DNA from: Chloroflexota bacterium
GTDB lineage: Bacteria > Chloroflexota > Dehalococcoidia > JACPQD01
DNA length: 64,000 nt
NCBI GenBank assembly: GCA_016190665.1
Contig: JACPQD010000068.1
Coordinates: 1-64,000 of the forward strand
Reading direction: 5' to 3'
This document shows, in pieces, positions 26,740-35,373 of this stretch. The number at the start of each line of letters is the position of its first letter. The first letter of the stretch is position 1. Position numbers and translations under genes: made by a program. The notes beneath the pieces are model-generated. The model did no database searches and was not told where the DNA came from. It saw nothing but the letters and a program-made list of their open reading frames with translations.

Positions 26740-27013
26740 CGAGATCCAGGCCGGCCTATTGGAAGCGATAGCCCATGCCTCTGGGGAGGAAAACCAGCTA
26801 GTTATCCATAAGGCGAAGCCCGTTGACGTAAGGGCGATACGCAAGAGGGCAGGCTTGAGCCAGCAACAGTTCTGTGCGCTGTTTGGCCTTTCCCTGGGCA
26901 CGCTCCGGCACTGGGAACAAGGTGACAGGGCGCCGGAGGGCCCAGCCCTGGTGTTGCTGAATGTTATGGACAAGAACCCCCGAGCCGTATTGGACGCTCT
27001 GGCTCCTGACTGA
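26723..27013 (+). CDS. XRE-family antitoxin (HigA-like)
   Basis: A 96-residue antitoxin with a helix-turn-helix (VRAIRKRAGLSQQQFCALFG, LGTLRHWEQGDRAPEGPA, about residues 35-75). ggagagg precedes the ATG at 26723, which lies inside the toxin gene, so the two are translationally coupled. It should neutralise the toxin and repress the promoter at 26356. Confidence 0.9.
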   Translation: MSQAFDEIQAGLLEAIAHASGEENQLVIHKAKPVDVRAIRKRAGLSQQQFCALFGLSLGTLRHWEQGDRAPEGPALVLLNVMDKNPRAVLDALAPD

Positions 27014-27022
27014 AAAGGGACC

Positions 27023-27256
27023 ATGATCTTCGAATATTTTGCGGATACGGATATGCTTGTAATCAAGCTCTCGGATGTAGCCAGCATCGAGTCCGAGGAG
27101 ATTACGCCTGGAGTCGTGCTCGATTTCGATGAGCAGGAACACGTAGTCAGCATTGAGATAGAGGATGCCAGCAAACGAATCGACTTATCTCGCCTGGAAT
27201 TGAAGGCGATGCCGATCTCGAACCTGATCCTGTCAGAACGTGTTCCTGCGAGCTGA
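27023..27256 (+). CDS. DUF2283 protein
   Basis: A 77-residue protein with the DUF2283 pattern: FEYFADTDMLVIKLSD, then PGVVLDFDEQEHVVSIEIED and ASKR. The molecular role of the family is not known, but its genes are common beside toxin-antitoxin pairs. It starts nine bases after the antitoxin stop and may be a third cistron of that operon. Confidence 0.8.
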   Translation: MIFEYFADTDMLVIKLSDVASIESEEITPGVVLDFDEQEHVVSIEIEDASKRIDLSRLELKAMPISNLILSERVPAS

Positions 27257-27370
27257 CCGCGTCTGTCGTTACCACTGAAGCGCGCCGTGTCACCCCTGCT
27301 CATCCTGTCCTCTGCCATGTTTGACGCCCGCTCCGCGCGAAACTCGCCTCGGCTTGCGCCTCGGCTTGCG

Positions 27371-27399
27371 TTGACAGCCCTCGCTGGCGATGCTACACT
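27371..27399 (+). promoter_or_regulatory. Promoter of the binding-protein gene
   Basis: TTGACA (27371-27376), 17 bases, TACACT (27394-27399), with the start codon 57 bases downstream. Just upstream the 12-mer gcctcggcttgc occurs twice in tandem. Confidence 0.7.
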
Positions 27400-27455
27400 A
27401 AGGGACAATTTCTAAAGACTTTGGCCCTTAGTCAGCCTATCGGAGGCGAGAAGAG

Positions 27456-29123
27456 ATGACACCAAGAGCTATCGCGTGGTTCCCTTTCATCAGCATGTTG
27501 GCTGTTGTCGGTCTCATTTTGTCCGGCTGCGCTCCCACAGCGGCGCCCAAAACGGCGGGTGAGCCGGCGAAAGCGGCACCGGCAGCCACTCCCAAGCCGG
27601 CCGCCGACGCGGGACAGCCCAAATACGGCGGCATCCTGACGCGCTGGCAGACGGAGGACCCACCCAGCGGCGATCCGAATCAAGAGAACACGATTCAGCA
27701 ACAGCTCTCCTTGCGGCCCATCTACAGCGCCCCACTAAGGCTGGACCCTGAAAAGCTGCCCAAAGAGGCCGTGCTGCAAGGGGATTTGGCCGAGAAGTGG
27801 GAGAGCAGCGCCGATGGCAAAATCCTCACTTTGTATCTTCGCGACGGCGTCAAGTTCCATGATGGCAGCCCGCTGACGTCCGAAGACGTGAAGTTCACCC
27901 TGGAGCGTATGAAGAGCCCACCTGAGGGCGTCAAGAGCCCGAGCAAGGAGCTTTTCCAGCGCATCGCGAAGGTGGACGCGCCGGACGCCAAGACCGTTAA
28001 GATCGAGCTGGTGCGGCCCACCGCGTGGTTCTTGCAGTTGCTGGCCGACAGTATCAGCGGCATAGTCCCCAAGAGCATCGTAGCTGCCAATCAGAAGGCG
28101 CTGCTTCAGAAACCGATCGGGGCTGGTCCCTTCAAATTCAAGAAGTGGGACCGGGGCATCGCCTTTGAGACCACCAAGAACGAAAACTATTTCATAAAAG
28201 GCAAGCCCTATCTGGATGGCATTCGCTGCCTGATTATCCCTGACGCCACCACGCAGGTAGCTGCCTTCCGCACGGGCCAGGTCCTTTTCACCGGCCAGGG
28301 CACGCGGGGCTTGACCATGTCAGAATCGAAGCTGGTCGAACGGGACGTCCCGGGCACCAAAATAGTCAGCTACGTGAGTACCACGCGACAGGAACTCTAT
28401 ATGAACGTGCAAAAAAAGCCTTTCGATGATATTCGCGTGCGTAAGGCGATTCTCATGGTGCTCGATCAGAAAGCGGCCATTGATGCCGGCTACGAAGGGT
28501 CCGGTTCCAAGGGTGGCCCCCTGGCTGCTGAATGGGCGCTGCCCGAGACGGAGTTGAACAAGATGCCGCCTTACCGCGGTGTGAAAGACGAGGATGTCGC
28601 CGCCGCGAAGAAGCTGCTCGCTGACGCTGGCTACCCTAACGGCTTCGAGACCGGTTTCAACCAGGGCAGCACCCCCCAATACGAGGAGATGCAGCTCTCT
28701 ATCAGTAGTCAACTGAGAAAGATCGGCATCAACACCAAGGTTCGCGTTCTCGCCTACCCGGTGGAGATGCGAGCCGCCGCGGCTAAGGCCGATTTCGATG
28801 TTATGCAGATTCCGAAAATCTCTTCCCTCCACGACCCTGACTCCTACTGGACGTCCGCCATTACCGGCGGCTCGGACAACTTCGCCAAATTCTCCGACAA
28901 GACCATCGATGACCTTTACGCAAAGCAGGCGGCCACGTTAGACGTAGCTGCCAGGAAGAAGGTCAATGATGAGCTACAACTCAAGATTTGGGAGTTGGCG
29001 CCTTCGTGGCCGGTACTGTGGCCGCGCTATATCGCTGCTGCGTGGCCGACAGTAAAGGGCTGGAACGGGATGGCCGTATTGCGCCAGAACCTGGAGTTCG
29101 ACTATATCTGGCTCAGCAAATAG
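27456..29123 (+). CDS. Family 5 extracellular solute-binding lipoprotein (peptide/nickel type)
   Basis: A 555-residue ABC substrate-binding protein. The lipobox LSGC lies near residue 25, followed by an Ala/Pro/Lys linker. The mature part has the SBP_bac_5 order: VLQGDLAEKWESSADGKILT, FHDGSPLTSEDVKFTLERMK, YLDGIRCLIIPDATTQVAAF, and DIRVRKAILMVLDQKAAID. GGAGG precedes the start. Two matching permease genes follow after a strong hairpin. The ligand (peptide, opine, nickel or other) is not decidable from the sequence. Confidence 0.94.
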   Translation: MTPRAIAWFPFISMLAVVGLILSGCAPTAAPKTAGEPAKAAPAATPKPAADAGQPKYGGILTRWQTEDPPSGDPNQENTIQQQLSLRPIYSAPLRLDPEKLPKEAVLQGDLAEKWESSADGKILTLYLRDGVKFHDGSPLTSEDVKFTLERMKSPPEGVKSPSKELFQRIAKVDAPDAKTVKIELVRPTAWFLQLLADSISGIVPKSIVAANQKALLQKPIGAGPFKFKKWDRGIAFETTKNENYFIKGKPYLDGIRCLIIPDATTQVAAFRTGQVLFTGQGTRGLTMSESKLVERDVPGTKIVSYVSTTRQELYMNVQKKPFDDIRVRKAILMVLDQKAAIDAGYEGSGSKGGPLAAEWALPETELNKMPPYRGVKDEDVAAAKKLLADAGYPNGFETGFNQGSTPQYEEMQLSISSQLRKIGINTKVRVLAYPVEMRAAAAKADFDVMQIPKISSLHDPDSYWTSAITGGSDNFAKFSDKTIDDLYAKQAATLDVAARKKVNDELQLKIWELAPSWPVLWPRYIAAAWPTVKGWNGMAVLRQNLEFDYIWLSK

Positions 29124-29130
29124 GCGTTGA

Positions 29131-29167
29131 GGGGGCGAGGCGCGGCAATCGCGCCTCGCCCCCTTTT
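29131..29167 (+). terminator. Intrinsic terminator/attenuator between binding protein and permease
   Basis: A perfect 14-bp stem (gggggcgaggcgcg with its complement), a five-base loop gcaat, then tttt at 29164-29167. The placement would lower permease mRNA relative to the binding protein. Confidence 0.85.
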
Positions 29168-29183
29168 CCCGGTAGGGGAAAGC

Positions 29184-30143
29184 GTGAGACAATACATTGC
29201 CAAGCGGTTGCTCCTATTCGTACCGGTCCTGGCGCTGGTTTCCATCCTGATCTTCCTCATCATGCGGATAGCGCCCGGTGATGTGGCGATATACATCCTT
29301 GCCGGTCCCGAGGGCGAAGGCTCCTTCACGGAGCAGCAGCTCAACGACCTTCGCCGCAGCCTCGGACTGGACAGGCCGCTTTACCTGCAGTATCTCACCT
29401 GGGTTGGCGGCCTTCTGCGCTTCGACCTGGGGGACTCATTGGTCAGCCAGAGGCCTGTCCGGGAGGAGTTAAGCGAGAAGCTGCCCCTCACCATAGAGCT
29501 CGCTATGCTCACCCTGTTCTTCTCTCTCGTCATCGCCATCCCTTCCGGAGTTATCTCTGCTATCAGACAGGACACGTGGGCGGACTACCTCTTCCGCGTG
29601 GTGAGCATCGGTGGGCTGACCATGCCGACTTTCTGGACAGCGAGCATAATCATGCTCGGCCTCATTCTGGCTTTCCGCTGGATACCTCCCATGGGCTTCG
29701 TCTCCCTGCTGGAGAACCCCCTGCAGAATATCCAACAGCTCATTTTCCCTGCCGTCGCCCTGGGCTACTTCTTCGCCGCGGTGGTGGCGCGCATGACCCG
29801 CTCCACCATGCTGGAAGTCCTTCGCCACGATTACATAAGGACTGCCTGGGCGAAGGGTCTGCGCGAGGGGGTTGTGGTCAGCCGTCACGCGCTGAAGAAC
29901 GCTTTATTGCCGGTGATCACCATCAGCGGGTTTCAGTTTGGGACCCTCTTGGGGGGCACGGTGATCATGGAGTCCATCTTTGCCCTGCCTGGAATCGGCA
30001 GGGCACTGATCAACTCCGTGGTTTTCAGAGACTATCCAATGGTGCAGACCATCATCCTGCTGATGGCCATCTGGTTCCTTCTCATCAACCTGCTGGTTGA
30101 TCTCATCTACGCCTGGTTTGACCCGCGCATCCGTTATAGTTGA
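29184..30143 (+). CDS. DppB/OppB-type ABC permease
   Basis: Inner-membrane permease of 319 residues with about six helices. The N-terminal MRQYIAKRLLLFVPVLALVS and the early TM plus GDPxxxxLG-like region are typical. The EAA-like loop reads DYIRTAWAKGLREGVV near residue 210, followed by LLPVITISGFQFGTLLGGTV. The GTG at 29184 has aggggaaa upstream and lies just after the attenuator. Confidence 0.93.
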   Translation: MRQYIAKRLLLFVPVLALVSILIFLIMRIAPGDVAIYILAGPEGEGSFTEQQLNDLRRSLGLDRPLYLQYLTWVGGLLRFDLGDSLVSQRPVREELSEKLPLTIELAMLTLFFSLVIAIPSGVISAIRQDTWADYLFRVVSIGGLTMPTFWTASIIMLGLILAFRWIPPMGFVSLLENPLQNIQQLIFPAVALGYFFAAVVARMTRSTMLEVLRHDYIRTAWAKGLREGVVVSRHALKNALLPVITISGFQFGTLLGGTVIMESIFALPGIGRALINSVVFRDYPMVQTIILLMAIWFLLINLLVDLIYAWFDPRIRYS

Positions 30144-30173
30144 GCCTAGTCGGACTTATCGGACTTGCCGGTC

Positions 30174-31070
30174 ATGAGACGTGAGACAGCTCTTGGTATG
30201 ACCCGATCTGACCTGAGACGACGGGTAAGCGCTTGGGCCGCCCTCTCGAGGTTTACCCGTCGCAAGCCTCTGGGAGCGGCCGGAGGCTTTCTCGTGCTGC
30301 TGGTCGTATTCGCCGCGCTTTTCGCGCCGTTTATCTCTCCTCACGACCCCATATTCATATACCGGGGCAAACAGTTCACGCCTCCGGGCGCCGAGTTCCT
30401 GCTGGGGACGGACAACGTGGGAAGAGACCTGCTGAGCCGGCTAATCTGGGGCTCGCGGGTCTCTCTCTATGTCGGGGCGTTTTCGGTGCTGATAGGCAGC
30501 TCCATAGGCGCCATGCTGGGGGTGACCAGCGCCTACTTTGGCAGGACCTTCGATACGGTGGTGCAGCGCGTTATCGATAGCATCATGGCCTTCCCCGCCC
30601 TGGTGCTCGCCATCGCCATCGTGGCGATGATGGGCGCCTCCACCAACAACGTAATGGCGGCCCTGAGCGTGGTCTTGATCCCGCAGGGCACGCGAGTCAT
30701 CCGCTCCACCGCGCTATCCGCCAAGGAGAATCAATACATCGAGGCCGCGCGGGCCATTGGATGCAGCGACCTGCGCATTATCCTCCGCCACCTGCTGCCT
30801 CAATGTGTGGCGCCTTTCATCGTTCTGGCGACGGCTTCGGTGGGCTGGGCGATAGTTATCGAGGCCTCGCTGAATTTCCTCGGGGTCGGCACTCCGCCGC
30901 CAACGCCCACCTGGGGAGGCATGCTCTCCGGCGCAGCGCGGCGCTATGCGGAGAGCGCCCCCTGGATGGCCATCTTCCCCGGCATCGCCATCAGTTTCGC
31001 TGTCTTCGGCTTCAACATGCTGGGAGATGCCTTGCGAGACGTCCTGGACCCGCGACTGCGGACGGGCTAG
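30174..31070 (+). CDS. DppC/OppC-type ABC permease
   Basis: Partner permease of 298 residues. Visible are the LGTDNVGRDLLSRLIWGSRV region near residue 75, the EAA loop YIEAARAIGCSDLRIILRHL near residue 187, and a C-terminus reading NMLGDALRDVLDPRL. The start is uncertain: TTG 30165, ATG 30174 and ATG 30198 are all in frame, and none has a clear ribosome-binding site. No ATPase follows. The energy subunits must come from elsewhere, perhaps the cluster cut by the right edge of the window. Confidence 0.92.
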   Translation: MRRETALGMTRSDLRRRVSAWAALSRFTRRKPLGAAGGFLVLLVVFAALFAPFISPHDPIFIYRGKQFTPPGAEFLLGTDNVGRDLLSRLIWGSRVSLYVGAFSVLIGSSIGAMLGVTSAYFGRTFDTVVQRVIDSIMAFPALVLAIAIVAMMGASTNNVMAALSVVLIPQGTRVIRSTALSAKENQYIEAARAIGCSDLRIILRHLLPQCVAPFIVLATASVGWAIVIEASLNFLGVGTPPPTPTWGGMLSGAARRYAESAPWMAIFPGIAISFAVFGFNMLGDALRDVLDPRLRTG

Positions 31071-31099
31071 GCGACTCAAAATCGCCGTCCCCCGTCCGA

Positions 31100-31522
31100 T
31101 CACCCTCCGGGATGCCTGGGGAAGCGGAGCGCCACATACACAATCAGCGCGGTCGCAATGGCCAGGAAATAGAGGCCGGCCCCCACGGCCAGACCGATAG
31201 CTGAGACAGCCCAAACCGTGGCCGCTGTCGTCAACCCTATGACGGCACGCTCTTCCCGCATGATCGTCCCCGCCCCCAAGAACCCGATCCCTACCACTAT
31301 GCCCGCGGAGATCCGGGATGGGTCCGTGCCAGGGCCAAAGCCTGTCGCCGATGCAATGGTGAACAGGCACGCGCCCACGCAGACAAGCGAGTGGGTGCGC
31401 AAACCGGCTGGCTTGTGGGCTAGCTCCCTCTCATAGCCTATGATCCCGCCAATGACGGCAGCCAGAAGAAGGCGGAGCACCAAGTCCAATTCCGGCCATG
31501 GTGTGAGCTGCCATGCTTGCAT
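31100..31522 (-). CDS. MgtC/SapB-like membrane protein
   Basis: A 140-residue membrane protein with four hydrophobic helices. It carries the MgtC signature GGIIGYERELAHKPAGLRTH, followed by LVCVGACLFT and GIGFLGAGTIMR. The C-terminal soluble domain of true MgtC virulence proteins is absent, so this is the short form of unknown function (proposed roles are magnesium homeostasis or ATPase control). The ATG at 31522 has GGGAG seven bases upstream. It is convergent with the permease gene. Confidence 0.9.
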   Translation of the reverse strand: MQAWQLTPWPELDLVLRLLLAAVIGGIIGYERELAHKPAGLRTHSLVCVGACLFTIASATGFGPGTDPSRISAGIVVGIGFLGAGTIMREERAVIGLTTAATVWAVSAIGLAVGAGLYFLAIATALIVYVALRFPRHPGG

Positions 31523-31688
31523 TCTCAATCTCCCTTTCGAATCGCGTCCAGACCAGGCCAAAGGCCAGCACCGGCCCAAGGGCTGATCAAGCGCACCCCT
31601 TGCGCAGCGGAGCGCCCCGCCGGTGTCGGCGCGCTGCGGGTAAGGGACGGAGCGCCGTGCCCTTATGCGGGGCGGCGATAACCCGTGG

Positions 31689-33389
31689 TTAACTCCCTAG
31701 CCAGACATGAGTGAACTTCTCGTCATCGTACTGAGCGTTGGGCAGCTTGTAGTCCTTCACCTTATTGTTCCAGGCCCGCCAGTACCCACCCCAGCACAGC
31801 GTAATAGAGATGTAAAGCGACTCGATCTTCTCGTTAGCCTCGCGCACCAGTTTCTGCCGCTTCTCCGGGTCCTGCTCCTTCGATTGAGCGTCTATCAGCT
31901 TGTCCAGCTCCGGGTCGCTGATGTTGCTCCAGTTGTCGTTGCCGCCCGTCCGATACTCGCGCATCAGGATATCATCAGCGTCGAGCACAGACACGGGACG
32001 CCGGTGGGTGAAGGTATCGTAGTTGCGCTTGTCGCGGATATCGTAGAAGGTGGCGTCATCCACCGTCTTGATAGAAACGTCGATGCCAATCTTGGCCATC
32101 TGGTCCCGGAAGAAGAGGGCCGCGCTCTCGTACTCCGTTCCTTTCCGGTAAAGCGTTGAGGTCTTGAAGCCGCTTGGAAAGCCAGCTTCCGCCAGGAGCT
32201 TCTTCGCCTCGGCGACGTCCGCGTCCTTGGGCTGCCGGTAACCCGGCCTCTTGAGCAGTTCTCCCACCGGGATGCCCCCGATGATCTCCGGGATTTGGCT
32301 GCCCAGCTCGGCCTGACCCCCCATGGTCACTTTGATGGAGTTCTGCCGGTCTACGGCCAGGTAAACGGCCTTGCGCACGCGGATATCTGTCCACGGCGCT
32401 TTATCGACGGGCAGGTAGATCGCCCGCCATTGGGAGTTCCTTACCTGCCCGGCGCTGGCCTCCTTGTACGTCTCCTTAACCGTGGCCGCCGCGGCATCAC
32501 TGAGGGGCGTCCTGATGAAATGCACCTGGCCCGTCCTCAATCCGGCCAGCGCTGTCGCTTGATCCGCGATGAAGTAGGTGCGCAGCCCATCCAAGTAGGG
32601 AAGCCCAGGGACGTAGTAGTCCTTATTCCTCTCCAGCTCCAGAAAGGAGCCTCGGCTGAACTGCTTGAGCTTGAACCCACCCGTTCCGACAATGTCATTC
32701 TTCATGTTGCCCTTTCTGTCAATGATGTGCTTGGGCATCATGGCTGACCAGGCGATCGCCAGGAAATTGATGAACACGGACGTGGAGTAGCGCAGGGTGA
32801 CCTTGACTGTGGAATCATCCGGCGCCTCGATGGTATTCACAGGCACCAGACCCGAACCTGACGTGGCATGTTTCTTCAGCCTCTCAAGGCTTAAGAGGAC
32901 ATCCGCAGTGGTGAAAGGATTTCCGTCGTGCCACTTCACGCCTTTCCTCAGATTGAAGGTGTAAACGAGGCCATCCGGACTCACCGTCCACTTCTCCGCA
33001 AGGTCGGGAACTATTTTGCCCGGGTTTAGAGAATCGAATTGGATCAGGCCGCTGTAGGCGGGGCCGACGGGGAACTGGACTATAGCTGAACTCTCCGTGT
33101 GCATATCGAAGCTGGGCGGTTCCGACCGCGTAGAGATGGTCATAATGCCCCCGGCTTTCGGTTGCGCCCCTGCCGGCTTAGATGTCGTGGCCGGCGTCCC
33201 GACTGAAGTCGGGATGGGTTTGGCCTCTGGCGAAGCCGCCGGCTTCGGGGCGGGAGTGGCGGCCGCAGGGGGGGGCGCGGTCGTAGGCTTGGGAACTGCC
33301 GACGGGGCCGCCGCGGGAGCACACCCAGCCAGGATTAAGCCAGGAACCAGGAGCCAGACAATTACCAATGATACCTTGTTAGTCGCCAT
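31689..33389 (-). CDS. Family 5 extracellular solute-binding lipoprotein, second
   Basis: A 566-residue binding protein. The start at 33389 follows GGAGG by six bases and gives a signal with lipobox LAGC, then about 50 residues of Ala/Pro/Thr linker. The core shows VPDLAEKWTVSPDGLVYTFN, WHDGNPFTTADVLLSLERLK and DIRVRKAVYLAVDRQNSIKV. It is a paralogue of the protein at 27456-29123, with which it shares motifs. It faces its own direction and has no adjacent permease. A dispersed palindrome (33196-33215) is embedded in the linker codons. Confidence 0.93.
   Translation of the reverse strand: MATNKVSLVIVWLLVPGLILAGCAPAAAPSAVPKPTTAPPPAAATPAPKPAASPEAKPIPTSVGTPATTSKPAGAQPKAGGIMTISTRSEPPSFDMHTESSAIVQFPVGPAYSGLIQFDSLNPGKIVPDLAEKWTVSPDGLVYTFNLRKGVKWHDGNPFTTADVLLSLERLKKHATSGSGLVPVNTIEAPDDSTVKVTLRYSTSVFINFLAIAWSAMMPKHIIDRKGNMKNDIVGTGGFKLKQFSRGSFLELERNKDYYVPGLPYLDGLRTYFIADQATALAGLRTGQVHFIRTPLSDAAAATVKETYKEASAGQVRNSQWRAIYLPVDKAPWTDIRVRKAVYLAVDRQNSIKVTMGGQAELGSQIPEIIGGIPVGELLKRPGYRQPKDADVAEAKKLLAEAGFPSGFKTSTLYRKGTEYESAALFFRDQMAKIGIDVSIKTVDDATFYDIRDKRNYDTFTHRRPVSVLDADDILMREYRTGGNDNWSNISDPELDKLIDAQSKEQDPEKRQKLVREANEKIESLYISITLCWGGYWRAWNNKVKDYKLPNAQYDDEKFTHVWLGS
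33196..33215. repeat. tcccgac/gtcggga palindrome inside a coding sequence
   Basis: Seven-base perfect arms around tgaa. In the minus-strand reading frame it encodes IPTSVG in the disordered linker of the binding lipoprotein. The same family is otherwise intergenic (5170, 14596, 14713, 41814). Confidence 0.6.
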
Positions 33390-33520
33390 CTCTTGCCTCC
33401 TTCGCTGTCTAGCGCTTGCCGTGCTGACCAAACACTGAGCCAGTCCCATAAGAGGACGCTATCCCGCGATCAATCGCCTCGTCCGCATTCTACACAAAGC
33501 CGTCACGGGCGTCAACACCT

Positions 33521-34333
33521 CTAGCCTTGACAGTCCGGGCAGAAGTAGGTCCCTCTCCCTCTGAGACGGATACGCTGGATGGACGTACCGCAGCGCGTGC
33601 AGGGAGCTCCCGGCCGCCGCGGCACGAGCAGCGCCTCCCAGTGGCGTCCCGGCTCGCCGTAGGCGTCGCGGTACCTGCTGAAAGTGGTGCCCCGGTTGGC
33701 CAGCGCCCGCTCCAGCGAGATCCTTATGGCGCAGTGCAACCGGTCCGCCTCCCAGGGCTGCATCTCCCGGGCAAGTCGCAGCGGATGGATACCGGCGTAG
33801 AAGAGAGCTTCGTCGGCGTAGATGTTGCCTATTCCAGCCAGGAAGTTCTGGTCGCAGAGCAGCGCTTTGATGGGCGTCCCGTGGCGCAACAGGCGCGTGT
33901 ACAGCTCCTGGGGCGTGAACTCGGGCTCCAGAGGCTCCGGGCCGAGCTTCCCGACGACCTCGTTCTCATCCGCCACCAGCCACAAGCGACCAAACTTGCG
34001 CGGGTCGTAGAAGCCGAGCCGGCGGCCGTCATCGAGGGTAAGGACGGCGCGAAGATAAGGGCTGGCGGCCTCGGCAGTGTCTCTCAGCACGAGCGAGCCG
34101 CTCATCTTCAGGTGGGCCAGCAGGGTCTCGCCGCTCTCCAGCCGGAAGAGAAGGTACTTGCCGCGCCGGGCCACTTCGGCAATGGTCTGGCCGGGAAGAC
34201 GGCGCTCGAGCTCTTCAGCGGTAGGCTGGCGCACGATCCCCGGCCAGAGCAGTTCCACGCTGACAAAGCGCCGCCCCACAAGGGTCGGCGCCAGATCGCG
34301 GCGGATGGTTTCTACCTCTGGAAGCTCAGGCAC
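33521..34333 (-). CDS. mutM: Formamidopyrimidine-DNA glycosylase
   Basis: Removes 8-oxoguanine and other oxidised purines and cuts the abasic site, 270 residues. The catalytic N-terminal PELPEVETIRRDL is complete (Pro2, Glu3), the conserved Lys is in LLAHLKMSGSL near residue 75, and ALLCDQNFLAGIGNIYADE gives the H2TH domain. A C-terminal zinc finger reads CTRCGTSIQRIRLRGRGTYF followed by CPDC. It starts three bases after the PIN-domain gene, so it may be read from the parA-PIN transcript. Confidence 0.97.
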   Translation of the reverse strand: MPELPEVETIRRDLAPTLVGRRFVSVELLWPGIVRQPTAEELERRLPGQTIAEVARRGKYLLFRLESGETLLAHLKMSGSLVLRDTAEAASPYLRAVLTLDDGRRLGFYDPRKFGRLWLVADENEVVGKLGPEPLEPEFTPQELYTRLLRHGTPIKALLCDQNFLAGIGNIYADEALFYAGIHPLRLAREMQPWEADRLHCAIRISLERALANRGTTFSRYRDAYGEPGRHWEALLVPRRPGAPCTRCGTSIQRIRLRGRGTYFCPDCQG

Positions 34334-34336
34334 AAC

Positions 34337-34738
34337 CTATCTGATGACCGGAAGGCCCTCCCGGTCAAAATCCTCATCGAAAGCAAAGACCAACGCATTG
34401 TATTTCTGAGCGACAACCGCTGTCGTCCAGTCCACGAGGCTCAGCCCGTTTCCCTTTCGAGCCACCATCTTCTCCCAGGCTAGCGAGTGAACGAGACGGT
34501 CGACCCAGACAATCCTGACCGCAGGCTGGATAGAATCCACCAAGGCTTGGAAGGGGATAAAGCCCAGGCGATGGACAATGAGAGCGGCACTCTCTACGAG
34601 GGTATAGGATGTGGTGAGGAGTTCGTCCTCTCTGTCAATGAGGGCCTGGTAAAGCAGCCGCGCCCTCTCATGATAGCGATCGGAGCGGGAAACCATAGCA
34701 TACAAAGCAGAAGTGTCGATCAGGACCGTATTCGGCAT
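34337..34738 (-). CDS. PIN-domain toxin (VapC-like)
   Basis: Predicted metal-dependent RNase of 133 residues. Acidic active-site residues are seen in VLIDTSALYAMV (residue 7 region), TLVESAAL near residue 48, SLVDWTTAVVA near residue 103 and FAFDEDFDREG near residue 120. The ATG overlaps the stop of the preceding gene (TAATG), the usual coupling of toxin and antitoxin. Its partner is an unusually long 207-residue protein instead of a short VapB. Confidence 0.88.
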   Translation of the reverse strand: MPNTVLIDTSALYAMVSRSDRYHERARLLYQALIDREDELLTTSYTLVESAALIVHRLGFIPFQALVDSIQPAVRIVWVDRLVHSLAWEKMVARKGNGLSLVDWTTAVVAQKYNALVFAFDEDFDREGLPVIR

Positions 34739-35361
34739 TAGACTATGGCTCCCGCCAGGTACTCGTCGTGACGTTCGGCTACGTCGCCTGCAGTGTCCTG
34801 ACCCATGCCGACGAATTTCATCGCCTTTTCTGCCTGGGCCAGTTTCCTGGGCTCCACCTCGACTCTTATCAGCTTCTTGTCCCAGGTAAGATACAGGCGG
34901 ACGCCACGGAGCAGGTTGACCGCCCGGGCCGGCTCTCCTTCCCGGCGAATCCACTGGGCAGGCTTGCCCTTCTTGCTAAAAGGGAACCCGGTAGCTATCT
35001 GGACCAGCCTGATAAGGTCTTCTCGTTTCATTGCGGAGAGGCCAGTAATGGACGCCTCGGCCAAGGCAGCAGCGTCCTCCAGTGCCTCCACAGCCGCCTC
35101 AGGAGAGAAGGCTTTCCGGTTCCTGTTCATCAGCGCCACCTTGGCTTGAAGGCTCCGAAGCCGCTCCTCTTTTTCCCTTTCCGTCAACGTGGGAAGAGGA
35201 TGCTCAGATGACCCCCGGCGCGGCGCAACTCGCTGCAATATTTCAGCGGCCTCGGGAAGAATGCTTTGCACCGTGTCCGGTTCTTCCCGGAACTTTGCCA
35301 CCAGGGCCTGCACCAGGGCATCCTTCTCCATCGAACTCAACCCATCTGCTCTCGTGGTCAT
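34738..35361 (-). CDS. Putative antitoxin-like partner of the PIN protein
   Basis: A 207-residue protein that I cannot assign to a known family. The N-terminal half is helical and charged, with LTEREKEERLRSLQAKVALM near residue 60. Near residue 110 is SAMKREDLIRLVQIATGFPF. A basic beta-rich part, VRLYLTWDKKLIRVEVEPRK, follows. The end, DVAERHDEYLAGAIV, resembles the C-terminal tail of many antitoxins that cap PIN toxins. It lies 12 bases after parA and overlaps the PIN gene. It could be both the antitoxin and a ParB-like partner, which is a guess. Confidence 0.6.
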   Translation of the reverse strand: MTTRADGLSSMEKDALVQALVAKFREEPDTVQSILPEAAEILQRVAPRRGSSEHPLPTLTEREKEERLRSLQAKVALMNRNRKAFSPEAAVEALEDAAALAEASITGLSAMKREDLIRLVQIATGFPFSKKGKPAQWIRREGEPARAVNLLRGVRLYLTWDKKLIRVEVEPRKLAQAEKAMKFVGMGQDTAGDVAERHDEYLAGAIV

Positions 35362-35373
35362 ATCCGCCTTGCC

